DNA from: LMDS01 sp039930465
GTDB taxonomy: Bacteria; Pseudomonadota; Gammaproteobacteria; Burkholderiales; Burkholderiaceae_C
Reading direction: 5' to 3'
DNA length: 58,485 nucleotides
NCBI GenBank assembly: GCA_039930465.1
Contig: JBDTTU010000015.1
Location: 1 to 58,485, forward strand
Shown here piece by piece: positions 35,632 through 43,528 of this stretch (position 1 is its first letter; every line of letters begins with the position of its first letter). Below the pieces are notes generated by a model, which was given only the letters and a program-made list of their open reading frames with translations, had not been told where the DNA came from and did no database searches. A program made the position numbers and the translations under genes.

Positions 35632-36600
35632 ATGAAGATGCTCCACCGCGCCTTGGCCGCACTCGCGTGCGCCGTGCTCGTTGCGCCCTTGCGGGCCCAG
35701 ACCTACCCGGACAAGCTGGTGCGCATCGTGATCCCGTTCGCGCCGGGGGGTGGGGCGGATGCCGCCGCGCGGCTGATTGCGGGGCAGTTGTCCACCGTGC
35801 TTGGGCAGGCCTTCATCGTCGAATCCCGGCCGGGCGGCAACACGATGATCGCCGCAGGCGCCGTGGCCCGGGCGCCGGCCGACGGCTACACGCTGCTGAT
35901 GACGGGCGGCTCGACCATGTCGCTGCTGCCACTGATCTCCGACAAGCTGCCCTTCGATCCGGCCGCGGAACTTGCGCCGGTGGGCATGGTGTCGCGCTTT
36001 CCGTATGTACTGGCCGCCTCGACGCAGTTCGGTGCCGGCACGCTGGCCGACGTGCTCGCGCGGGCGCGTGCCAAGCCGGGCGAGGTGGCCTATGCCTCGA
36101 ACGGCATCGGTGGCATCACGCACCTGGGCATGGAGTGGCTCGCGCACGAGGCCGGCGTCAGCTTCATTCACGTGCCGTACAAGGGCTTCGCACCGGCGTT
36201 GACGGACGTCATCGGGGGCCGCACGCCGCTGATCATGGCCGACTGGGCGCCGATCGCAGGGGCGGTACAGTCCGGCGCGCTGAAGGTGCTGGGCATCACC
36301 TCGGCGCTGCGGTCGCCGCTGCTGCCCGGCATGCCGACGCTCGCGGAGCAGGGCTTTCCGGGTTATGACCTCGACATCTGGTTCGGCCTGTATGCGCCGG
36401 CGGGCACACCGCCGAACGTGATCGCGCGCCTGGCCGACACGATGCGCCTGTGGCTCGCCGGCCCGCAGGCGCGGGAGGCCTTTGCCCGCATCGGGCACGA
36501 ACCGGCGCCATCGACACCCGCGGACGTGCAGGCGCGCATCGCAGCCGAGCGCAAGTCCTTCGCGGCGATCGTCAAAGCCGCCAACATCAAGGCCGAGTGA
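35632..36600 (+). CDS. TctC/Bug-type solute-binding protein 2
   Basis: A second receptor of the same family, 322 aa, has a signal peptide (ALAALACAVLVAPLRAQ). Motifs are YPDKLVRIVIPFAPGGGAD, VESRPGGNTMIAAG, RAPADGYTL and MPTLAEQGFPGYDLDIWFG. It differs clearly from the first, so it is not a recent duplicate and may bind a different ligand or a different ester product. The ThDP enzyme gene begins 4 bp after its stop, so the two are tightly coupled. Confidence 0.92.
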   Translation: MKMLHRALAALACAVLVAPLRAQTYPDKLVRIVIPFAPGGGADAAARLIAGQLSTVLGQAFIVESRPGGNTMIAAGAVARAPADGYTLLMTGGSTMSLLPLISDKLPFDPAAELAPVGMVSRFPYVLAASTQFGAGTLADVLARARAKPGEVAYASNGIGGITHLGMEWLAHEAGVSFIHVPYKGFAPALTDVIGGRTPLIMADWAPIAGAVQSGALKVLGITSALRSPLLPGMPTLAEQGFPGYDLDIWFGLYAPAGTPPNVIARLADTMRLWLAGPQAREAFARIGHEPAPSTPADVQARIAAERKSFAAIVKAANIKAE

Positions 36601-36604
36601 CAGC

Positions 36605-38311
36605 ATGCAGAGCACGGCGTACTACCTGCTCGACGCGCTGCAGGAGCACGGTGTGGAACTGCTGTTCTGCAATCTCGGCACCGACCACGCGCCGCTGATC
36701 GAGGAGATCGCGCGCCGCCAGGCCGAGGGCCGGCCGACCCCGCGGACCGTGCTCGTGCCGCACGAGAACGTCGCCGTGCACATGGCCGCGGGTTATGCGA
36801 TCGCCACCGGGCGCGGGCAGGCGGTGCTGGTGCACGTCGATGTGGGCACGGCCAACGCCGCGATGGCGCTGCACAACGTCGCGCGCATGCGCGTGCCGGT
36901 GCTGCTGCTTGCCGGTCGCGCGCCGTTCACCTCGCACGGCGAGCTGCCGGGCTCGCGCGACACCTACGTGCACTACATCCAGGAGCCGTTCGACCAGGGC
37001 AGCCTGGTGCGGCCGTACGTCAAGTGGGAGTACACGCTGCCCAGCGGTGTGATCACCAAGGAGGTGCTCGACCGGGCCTGGTCGGTGATGCAGTCAGACC
37101 CGCGCGGCCCCGTCTACCTGATGCTGCCGCGCGAGGTGCTGGCTCAGGAGTGGCCGGACGAAAGCGTGCGCAGCCCGGCGAGCCGGCCTGTGGTCGCCCA
37201 GGACGTTGCCGACGACGCGCTCGGCGAGATCGCGGACCGCTTGCTCGCCTCCGAGTCGCCGCTGCTCGTCACGGCCTATGCAGGTCGACGCGTCGAGGCG
37301 GTGGCCGCGATCGACGCGCTGGCCCGATTCGCAGGCGTGCGGGTCTGCGAGTTCAACCCGCTGTACCTGAACATCCCGCGCGCCTGCCCGTGTTTTGCCG
37401 GCTGGCAACCGGCGCCCTGGGTCGCGGGCGCCGACGTCGGCCTGATGGTCGATGTCGACGTCCCGTGGCTGCAGAACGAGGTGACTGCGCCCGCGAACGC
37501 GTACTGGGCGCAGATCGACGTGGATGCCGTCAAGCGCGATCTGCCACTGTGGAGCTTTCCGGCCGATCGACGCATCGAAGGCGACAGCGCCGCGGTACTG
37601 ACCCGACTGCTGCGACTGTTGCGCGAGCGGGCGACGCCGGCCTTTCTCGAACGGGCGGCCCGCCGCATGGAGACGCTCGCTGCCGAACATGCACAACGCA
37701 CGCAGCGGCTCGCCGCGCTGGCGCTCGATCCGGGCGCGCCCGGAAAGATCAACCCGCATCACCTGTGCGCCGCCGTCGCGCGGCGCCTGTGCAGCGACGA
37801 CATCGTGCTCAACGAGGCGGTGCGCAATGCGCCTGCGGTCTTTGCACAGATTCCCGACCTGGAGCCAGGCGCGCTGGTGGGCCTGGCCGGCGGCGGGCTG
37901 GGCTTCTCCGCGGGCGCGGCGCTCGGTCTGAAGCTGGCGCGCCCGCACGCCACGGTCGTGCAGTTCGTCGGCGACGGCAGCTTCTACTTCTGCAACCCCG
38001 ACGCTGCGCTCGCCGTCTCGCAACGCTACGGCCTGCCGGTGCTGACCATCGTGCTCGACAACGCCGGCTGGTCGGCGGTGAAGGAAGCCACGCTGCGCAT
38101 GTACCCGGCGGGATTTGCCCGCAGCCAGGACATGTTCCAGTCCGAGTTCCTGCCCGATGTGGACTTCGCGGCCATGGCGCGCGGCGCCGGCGCGTACGGC
38201 GAGCGTCTGGTCGACCCGAACGACATCAACGAGGCGCTCGACCGCGCCTTCGACGTGGTGCGCATCGAAGGCCGCAGCGCGGTGCTTCAGGTCGCACTCG
38301 GCGCCCATTGA
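36605..38311 (+). CDS. Thiamine-diphosphate-dependent enzyme (acetolactate synthase/benzoylformate decarboxylase-like)
   Basis: This 568-aa ThDP enzyme probably decarboxylates a 2-oxo acid or cleaves or forms a C-C bond. The N-terminal PYR domain holds the activating Glu in VPHENVAVHMAAGYA and TANAAMALHNVARMRVPVLLL. The C-terminal PP domain has the metal/ThDP motif VGDGSFYFCNPDAAL ending with VLDNAGWSAVKEA. Details such as FARSQDMFQSEFLPDVDFA fit the poorly characterised ThDP enzymes found in Bug/TctC operons rather than housekeeping IlvB. The ATG at MQSTAYYL lies 4 bp after the second TctC gene; the longer upstream frame is a shadow. Confidence 0.88.
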   Translation: MQSTAYYLLDALQEHGVELLFCNLGTDHAPLIEEIARRQAEGRPTPRTVLVPHENVAVHMAAGYAIATGRGQAVLVHVDVGTANAAMALHNVARMRVPVLLLAGRAPFTSHGELPGSRDTYVHYIQEPFDQGSLVRPYVKWEYTLPSGVITKEVLDRAWSVMQSDPRGPVYLMLPREVLAQEWPDESVRSPASRPVVAQDVADDALGEIADRLLASESPLLVTAYAGRRVEAVAAIDALARFAGVRVCEFNPLYLNIPRACPCFAGWQPAPWVAGADVGLMVDVDVPWLQNEVTAPANAYWAQIDVDAVKRDLPLWSFPADRRIEGDSAAVLTRLLRLLRERATPAFLERAARRMETLAAEHAQRTQRLAALALDPGAPGKINPHHLCAAVARRLCSDDIVLNEAVRNAPAVFAQIPDLEPGALVGLAGGGLGFSAGAALGLKLARPHATVVQFVGDGSFYFCNPDAALAVSQRYGLPVLTIVLDNAGWSAVKEATLRMYPAGFARSQDMFQSEFLPDVDFAAMARGAGAYGERLVDPNDINEALDRAFDVVRIEGRSAVLQVALGAH

Positions 38312-38393
38312 CGCAGCGAGAGAGTTATGCCGCAGTGCTTGCCACTACGGTGGGAATCACAAACCCCAAATCCCGACCCAAAAGGAGACAACG

Positions 38394-39467
38394 ATGACAA
38401 TGACAATGACTTGGATGACGCGCGCGCTTGTTTGGCTGTTCGCGTTGCTGGCGGGCACGGCCGCCTGGGCTCAGTCCGACGTGAAGGAAGGCGACTACAT
38501 CGCACGCGACTTCCGCTTCAGTTCGGGCGAGACCCTGGCCGAGTTGAAGCTGCACTACACGACGCTGGGGAACCCCTCCGGTGAGCCGGTGCTGCTGCTG
38601 CATGGCACTACCGGCTCCGGCGCTGGCTTGCGCGGGCCAACTTTTGGCGGCGAGCTGTTCGGCCCCGGTCAGGCGCTGGACACCTCGCGCTACTACATCA
38701 TCCTGCCCGATGCCATCGGGCACGGGCAGTCGAGCAAGCCGTCGAACGGCTTGCGCACGGCCTTCCCCAAGTACAACTATGCCGACATGGTGCGGGCCAC
38801 GCACATGCTTCTCACCGATCACCTGAAGGTGCGGCACTTGCGCCTGTTGTTGGGCTATTCGATGGGTGGCATGGAGACCTGGCTGTTCGCCCAGACCTAC
38901 CCAGGCTTTGCCGATGTGGCCGTGCCGATGGCGTCGCTGCCGGTGCCGATGGGCGGGCGCAACTGGATGATGCGGCGCCTGATCATCGACGCCATCCAAA
39001 GTGATCCCGAATGGAAGAACGGCCAGTACACGCGCCAACCGCCGAGCGCCAAGTTCGCCTCGGTGTTTTTTGGCATCGCGACCTTTGGTGGCGACCAGGG
39101 CTTGTACAAGGCTGCACCGACGCGCGAGAAGGCCGATGCGTTGGTCGACCAGCGCCTGGCCGCCAGCTTCACCGGCGATGCCAACGACACGATGTACCAG
39201 TGGGCGTCATCGGGCGACTACGACCCGTCGGCCAGCCTGGAGAAGATCCAGGGCGTGCTGATGGCCATCAACTCGGCCGACGACGAGCGCAACCCGCCTG
39301 CTCTTGGCGTACTTGACCGCGAGATCAAGCGCGTGAAAGACGGACGGGTGCTGTTGGTTCCCGGCAGCGAAGCCACTTCCGGTCATGGCACGACGGGCCA
39401 GGCGAAGTGGTGGAAAGACGAGCTGGCAGCACTGCTGCGCAGCGCGCCACGGCTCGCGCCGCACTGA
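38394..39467 (+). CDS. Exported alpha/beta hydrolase (homoserine acetyltransferase-like fold)
   Basis: This is a predicted esterase or acyltransferase of 357 aa with a signal peptide (TRALVWLFALLAGTAAWAQ), so it acts outside the cytoplasm. Alpha/beta hydrolase features: VLLLHGTTGSG oxyanion loop, DAIGHGQSSKPSNG, nucleophile Ser in LLLGYSMGGMETW, and His near the C-terminus in TSGHGTTG. MetX-like proteins share this layout but are cytoplasmic. The start is the ATG at MTMTMTW after AAAGGAG. It is the last gene of the plus-strand operon, 82 bp after the ThDP gene, and a convergent membrane hydrolase follows. Confidence 0.87.
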   Translation: MTMTMTWMTRALVWLFALLAGTAAWAQSDVKEGDYIARDFRFSSGETLAELKLHYTTLGNPSGEPVLLLHGTTGSGAGLRGPTFGGELFGPGQALDTSRYYIILPDAIGHGQSSKPSNGLRTAFPKYNYADMVRATHMLLTDHLKVRHLRLLLGYSMGGMETWLFAQTYPGFADVAVPMASLPVPMGGRNWMMRRLIIDAIQSDPEWKNGQYTRQPPSAKFASVFFGIATFGGDQGLYKAAPTREKADALVDQRLAASFTGDANDTMYQWASSGDYDPSASLEKIQGVLMAINSADDERNPPALGVLDREIKRVKDGRVLLVPGSEATSGHGTTGQAKWWKDELAALLRSAPRLAPH

Positions 39468-39495
39468 GCGTGGCGCCGGCGCGTGCGGCGGCTTG

Positions 39496-41217
39496 TCAGA
39501 CCGCCTGCGTCGCCTGCCCGACCACCAGATACCAGGCGACGAATGCGGCGCTGATCAGCGCGCCGGGCAGGTGATGGCCGGTGCGCCTGTAGGCGAAGGT
39601 CGAGACGATCGCCACGAAACTCATCAGCGGCAGGAAGTTGATCGAGATGATGGTGCGTAGCGCGTCGAAGAGGTGGAACTCGAGCATGTGGTGCGTGGTG
39701 AACATCAAGCCGTACTGCACGCCCACGAAGGCGACGAAGCCGCCCACCAGCGCCGCGATCGAAACGAGGTACTGGGCCCCCGCGCCCGTGACCGCCGGCG
39801 TGAGAGCGGCGTGCAGTGAACGCAGCGCGATCGTGAAGAACACGGCGAAGACGAGCAGGTAGACCGGGAAGGCCGTCAGCTGCCAGCGGCTCATCGGCTT
39901 GAGCGCGATGAACCAGATGCGGAAGTCGAGGTTGAAGAGAAACTGCACCGTCGCCACCAGCGCATAGGCCAGCGCGAAGGTCGCCGCCGCGAGGCCCAGC
40001 GCGCGCAGCGGCTGCCTTAGCAGTGGGCCAGCTGGCGAGCCGCTCAGCCGCATGACGACGAAGATGATCAAGGTGTTGCACAGGGCCCAGAACGCGAGCT
40101 CGTTGGAGAACAGCTGCGGCAGCCAGGAGGATGCCGGCAACAGGTCGCCGCCGAGCCGGCACAGCGGCAGGAAGGTCAGCGCCGGGACCAGCGCCCCGAA
40201 GACCAGCGTGCCCCACCAGCGCGCATTGCGAGGCGCGGCGCCGGCGGTGGGTGCGTCGGCCTGCAGCGCTGCGAAGGCCGGCAGGCGCAGCAGCACGTCG
40301 AACACGCCGAGCACGAAGATCGCCAGCCCGATCAGTGCGACGAAGGTGCCCGTTTCCTTCCAGTACCAGGTCTGGTCATCGGCCGGGCGGGGCGTGCCGC
40401 CGCGCAGCGTGCGCTGGAACCAGTCGATGCTGTGGCCGATCGCCGTGGGCGAGATGTGGTCCATCGGGTGCGTGATGGCGGGCGTGTAGAGCACACGCGC
40501 CGTGCCGGCTTCGATGGCGCCGTACACCCGGCCGGGCTCGATGGGCGCGTCCACTCCGAACACAGCCTGAAGCTTCTTGCTGCCCGTGACTGCCGCCGCC
40601 GTCGGGACCTGCCACATGATCCCGGGGAACTCGTCGTACTGGCTGAACACCACCGCCAGGTTGTGCGGGAACGCGGGCGAACCTTCGGGCGCGAACGGCT
40701 TGCCGGTGCTCGAGCCCTCGAGCACGAGCGCCTTGTAGGCGTCGGGCATCGCGGCGGCGGCGTTCACCACCGTCCAGCCGCCCATGCTGTGGCCTTCCAG
40801 GCCGATGTTGTCCTTGTCGACGATGTCCAGGCTGCGCAGGTATTTCAGCCCGTCGATGCCGCCGAAGGCATTCGCGAAAGCAGGCGGCGCGCTGTAGCCG
40901 TGACCGGTCTGGTCGAGCGCGAGCACCACGTAACCGCGCCGCGCGAACTCGATTGCGAACCCGCTTTGCGCTTCGCGCGAGTTGAAGTAGCCGTGCACGG
41001 CGAGGATCCCTGGCGCGGGCGTCTTCGCGGTCGCGCCCGGCGGCACGTACAGATGCGCGCTCATCGGCGTGCCGTTGGTGCCGGTGAAGCGCACGTCTTG
41101 GATGCGGATGCCGCCGGCCGTCTGCACGAAGTGGGCGAGCAGCACGCCGCACGCGACGATCAGCAGGCCGATCAACATGAGGCGCATGCGGTGCGCGGGG
41201 CGGTCTTCGGTCGTCAT
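39496..41217 (-). CDS. Alpha/beta hydrolase fused to a multi-helix membrane domain
   Basis: This 573-aa protein has an N-terminal membrane anchor (MLIGLLIVACGVLLAHFVQ) and an alpha/beta hydrolase domain of about 260 residues (APGILAVHGYFNSREAQSGF, LDQTGHGYS, Ser in IGLEGHSMGGWTVVN, His in ITHPMDHISP). At least six further hydrophobic helices follow from residue 285 to the end. The hydrolase domain should face the periplasm. I know of uncharacterised membrane hydrolases like this but no function. GAGGAGAAG precedes the ATG. It is convergent with the operon gene and divergent from the AraC gene, so its expression is probably controlled by the latter. Confidence 0.8.
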   Translation of the reverse strand: MTTEDRPAHRMRLMLIGLLIVACGVLLAHFVQTAGGIRIQDVRFTGTNGTPMSAHLYVPPGATAKTPAPGILAVHGYFNSREAQSGFAIEFARRGYVVLALDQTGHGYSAPPAFANAFGGIDGLKYLRSLDIVDKDNIGLEGHSMGGWTVVNAAAAMPDAYKALVLEGSSTGKPFAPEGSPAFPHNLAVVFSQYDEFPGIMWQVPTAAAVTGSKKLQAVFGVDAPIEPGRVYGAIEAGTARVLYTPAITHPMDHISPTAIGHSIDWFQRTLRGGTPRPADDQTWYWKETGTFVALIGLAIFVLGVFDVLLRLPAFAALQADAPTAGAAPRNARWWGTLVFGALVPALTFLPLCRLGGDLLPASSWLPQLFSNELAFWALCNTLIIFVVMRLSGSPAGPLLRQPLRALGLAAATFALAYALVATVQFLFNLDFRIWFIALKPMSRWQLTAFPVYLLVFAVFFTIALRSLHAALTPAVTGAGAQYLVSIAALVGGFVAFVGVQYGLMFTTHHMLEFHLFDALRTIISINFLPLMSFVAIVSTFAYRRTGHHLPGALISAAFVAWYLVVGQATQAV

Positions 41218-41468
41218 GGGCTTCTTCTCCTCAGGAGGTTTTGGTCATCGTCGCGGAGTTGTGCCCTGTGGCCTGTGGTCCCCGTCGGGCGGCGAATCTA
41301 AGGCGTGGCCGGCGGCCCGTCTTGGCGAAATCGGACGCCATTGTCTGATCGGGACATCGCCGGACGCCGGGGATGCTGCCGATGCACGCCGGCGGCGTGC
41401 GAGGAGGGACTTTCACCAATGCGACGAACCCTCGCCGCACCTACGATCGCTGCACATTCGCCAACACT

Positions 41469-42317
41469 ATGTTCATCGCACCGATCCCCGGTCCGCAGGG
41501 CCTGTACTCCGTCTCGGTCATGCCGAGATTCCTGTTCGACAGTGCCCGGGTGGGTTGGCAGGGTGCGTACTTCACCGACATCCTCGGGGCGCGAGAGGGC
41601 ATCGTCGACCACGGGCACGAGCGCTACTGCCTGCAGCGCGGCATGCATCGCGAAGCTCGGCGTGCGCTGGGCCAGGACGCGTGGCAGGCGTTTCCAGTCG
41701 GCTTCTCGGTCTGGCGCGCGGGAGACGAACAACGCTTCCAGTGGCGCGACGGCGGCCGCTCGCAGTTCCTCTTCGTCGCCCCCGAGCAGTTTGCTGCCGT
41801 GCTCGGCGACGATCGCCCCTTGGTGGCGATCGGACACGAGGCGCCCTTGCGGTCGCCGGTACTCGAACTCATCTTTGACGCGCTGCTGGCCGACTTGGCC
41901 CAGGGCAGCCCGGCCGGCCCGCTGGTGGGCGACTCGCTGATCGCCGCGCTGATCGCGCATCTATCCGCGCCGGCGGTCGCGAGCGTGGAGACCCTGTCGG
42001 CGCGTGCACGGGACCGCGCGATCGATTTCATCGAGGCACGGTTCGCCGGCCCCGTCTCGCTGCAGGAGCTTGCCGATGCAGCCGGCCTGGGGATCCGTCA
42101 ATTCACGCGCGCCTTTCGCGATGCCACCGGGCGTTCTCCGCACCAGTACCTGCTGCACCGTCGCGTCGAACAGGCGAAGGCGCTGATCCGCGAGGGGCTG
42201 CCGCTGGCCGACGTGGCCATACAGTGCGGCTTCTCCGATCAGAGTCAACTCACCCGCACCTTCGTGGCACAACTCGGCACCACCCCGGGCCGCTTTCGAA
42301 CCGGACTGATCTGTTGA
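41469..42317 (+). CDS. AraC-family transcriptional regulator
   Basis: This AraC-type activator of 282 aa has a C-terminal pair of HTHs (FAGPVSLQELADAAGLGIRQFTRAFRDATGRSPHQYLLHRRV and LADVAIQCGFSDQSQLTRTFVAQLGTTPGRFR). The N-terminal ligand domain is cupin-like (HGHERYCLQRG, WRAGDEQRF). The start at MFIAPIPGP is preferred; the longer frame begins in unlikely sequence. The divergent gene is the hydrolase-membrane fusion, its likely target. Confidence 0.88.
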   Translation: MFIAPIPGPQGLYSVSVMPRFLFDSARVGWQGAYFTDILGAREGIVDHGHERYCLQRGMHREARRALGQDAWQAFPVGFSVWRAGDEQRFQWRDGGRSQFLFVAPEQFAAVLGDDRPLVAIGHEAPLRSPVLELIFDALLADLAQGSPAGPLVGDSLIAALIAHLSAPAVASVETLSARARDRAIDFIEARFAGPVSLQELADAAGLGIRQFTRAFRDATGRSPHQYLLHRRVEQAKALIREGLPLADVAIQCGFSDQSQLTRTFVAQLGTTPGRFRTGLIC

Positions 42318-42379
42318 AAGTTGCCATGGCGTGCGGGATGCGATCTTCCGCGGTCGGCTTAAGTGAAACGTTGTGGCGA

Positions 42380-42649
42380 ACGCCCGACACAGCCACCGCC
42401 GACGATCTGCGTCGCTTTCAACTGCACCTCGTTGACCAGGGCGCCTCGGCACTGATCGACAAGCGCGTGTCGATGCACACGCCGCGTCACAGCTTTGCCA
42501 CCCACCTGCTGGAGCAGAAGGTCGACATCCGCGTGATCCAGGTCATGTTGGGCCGCAAGAAGCTGGAGACCATGTCGCTCTGCACGCACGTGGCCACGCA
42601 GGTGCTGCGCGAGGTGGTCAGTCCGCCGGAGACCCTGACGCCGCCGTAG
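42380..42649 (+). pseudogene. Tyrosine recombinase remnant, internal deletion, nucleophile lost
   Basis: Residues TATADDLRRFQLHLVDQGAS match the core-binding part of integrases that precede IS91-type transposases. The frame then jumps to the catalytic C-terminus (HTPRHSFATHLLEQKVDIRV, then VMLGRKKLETMSLCTHVATQ). Roughly 170 central residues are missing but the frame is kept. The LGH motif is LGR, and the Tyr nucleophile position of LYTxV is Cys (LCTHV), so it is dead. The transposase remnant follows 4 bp later. Confidence 0.8.
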
Positions 42650-42653
42650 GACT

Positions 42654-42944
42654 GTGGCGAACCCCGCCCTGGAGGTCGCCGACATCTTCCGCATCCACGG
42701 TCCCGCCTGGCGCCTGAGCCAGCGTGGACACCTGAGCCTGGGTCAGCTCAAGGGCAAGTCCTGGATCGCCTGTCGGCCCGGGTTCTTCCTTCCCGTGCGG
42801 GTGCTCTCCAGGTTGTTGCGGCGTCGCTTCATCGAAGAACGCGCCCGTGCTCACGGGCGCGGCGAACTGCGCTGCTGGGGCGAGCACGCGCCGCTGGCCG
42901 ACGGCGGCGCGTTCGCGCGATGGCTCGTCGAGGATCCGCGCACC
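42654..42944 (+). pseudogene. IS91-type transposase remnant with central deletion
   Basis: The first 33 codons (ANPALEVADIFRIHGPAWR and on to LGQLK) match the N-terminus of IS91-family transposases just ahead of their zinc-binding part. The frame then continues with their C-terminal region (CRPGFFLPVRVLSRLLRRRF, then GEHAPLADGGAFARWL). The zinc finger and the HUH/Tyr catalytic region are absent. Like the recombinase upstream, the deletion keeps the frame. Confidence 0.8.
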
Positions 42945-43289
42945 GCCTGCGCCATGACTTGTCCCATCAACCGACAGAGCGATCACTTGCCGACCACTCG
43001 CCTGCACGAGTCGACGTGGCTGCACACGACCTGTAGCGCGCAAAACCCACGCAGCGACGCCGCGTTGCAACCGCAGGCACGGCCACCGATTCAGCGCCGC
43101 GCGGCTCAAGCTGATTTCGTCGGCGGTCCAGCTTGCGCGACCTCCGCGGAGCCCGGTTGAATGTCGCATGTCGCATGCCTGAGCGACGTACGAAAGACCA
43201 CGCGCACCCGCATCGCAATTCAGGTTCCAGCGCGCTCGCCGAGTCGACACCGTGCCCTCCAGATTCGGGGCCTTCAACGGTCTGTCAAT
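42945..43289. other. Gene-poor stretch between IS91 remnant and tRNA-Ser
   Basis: About 345 bp without a convincing gene. Open frames on both strands lack ribosome sites and domains. It probably includes decayed IS91 terminal sequence; I could not fix an element end. Confidence 0.5.
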
Positions 43290-43379
43290 TGGCGGAGGCA
43301 GTAGGATTCGAACCCACGATGCCCTTGCAGGCATGCCTGATTTCAAGTCAGGTGCAATCGACCACTCTGCCATGCCTCC
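43290..43379 (-). tRNA. tRNA-Ser(UGA), intact
   Basis: On the minus strand a 90-nt class II tRNA folds fully: acceptor GGAGGCA/TGCCTCC, D-stem GCA/TGC, anticodon stem CCTGA/TCAGG with loop CTTGAAA (anticodon UGA), variable arm ATGCC/GGCAT, T-stem GTGGG/CCTAC with loop TTCGAAT, discriminator G and encoded CCA. It reads UCA and other UCN codons. It differs from the split tRNA-Ser beside it in every stem except parts of the loops, so it is not a duplicate of that gene. Confidence 0.95.
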
Positions 43380-43429
43380 GCGGCACTCAAACTCTATGGG
43401 TTGCGAAGACGGTGCAAACGGCTTTCGCC

Positions 43430-43444
43430 GCTGAATCTCCGCAA
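43430..43444. repeat. Right copy of short degenerate direct repeat near island end
   Basis: GCTGAATCTCCGCAA is the partner of the 20-bp sequence at 29483-29502, in the same orientation and 13 bp inside the tRNA 5' half. Confidence 0.35.
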
Positions 43445-43456
43445 GTCACCAGCTTG

Positions 43457-43492
43457 CAAGACTGCAGCCTCAAACCACTCGGCCACGTCTCC
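43457..43492 (-). pseudogene. 5' part of tRNA-Ser(UGA) (right end of island)
   Basis: On the minus strand this reads acceptor GGAGACG, TG, D-arm GCCGAGTGGTTTGAGGC, T, anticodon stem GCAGT and the loop start CTTG. The sequence then departs (CAAGCTGG) and cannot complete the stem. Joined to 29445-29392 it gives loop CTTGAAA and stem ACTGC, with perfect acceptor and anticodon stems. The break falls between anticodon positions 35 and 36. Confidence 0.9.
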
Positions 43493-43528
43493 CCGGTCAA
43501 CAACATGGGCAGATTGTATCGGGCGGGT

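Larger units (their letters stand above)
29446..43460. mobile_element. Genomic island splitting a tRNA-Ser gene
   Basis: About 14 kb lies between the two halves of the tRNA-Ser gene. It holds nine accessory catabolic and regulatory genes, recombinase and IS91-type remnants at both edges and an intact tRNA-Ser(UGA) near the right edge. The interior ends share only TTG at the exact tRNA junctions, so a clean integrase overlap is not preserved. No complete integrase remains; mobility is probably lost. Confidence 0.8.

Noticed and set aside
29392..43492. Trans-spliced (archaeal-style) split tRNA-Ser
   Set aside because: The halves align perfectly, but the sequences flanking the breaks (CAAGCTGGTGAC and GGTGAAG) are not complementary to each other, the T-stem has a disabling mutation, and bacteria are not known to join tRNA halves. 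Disruption by an island is simpler.
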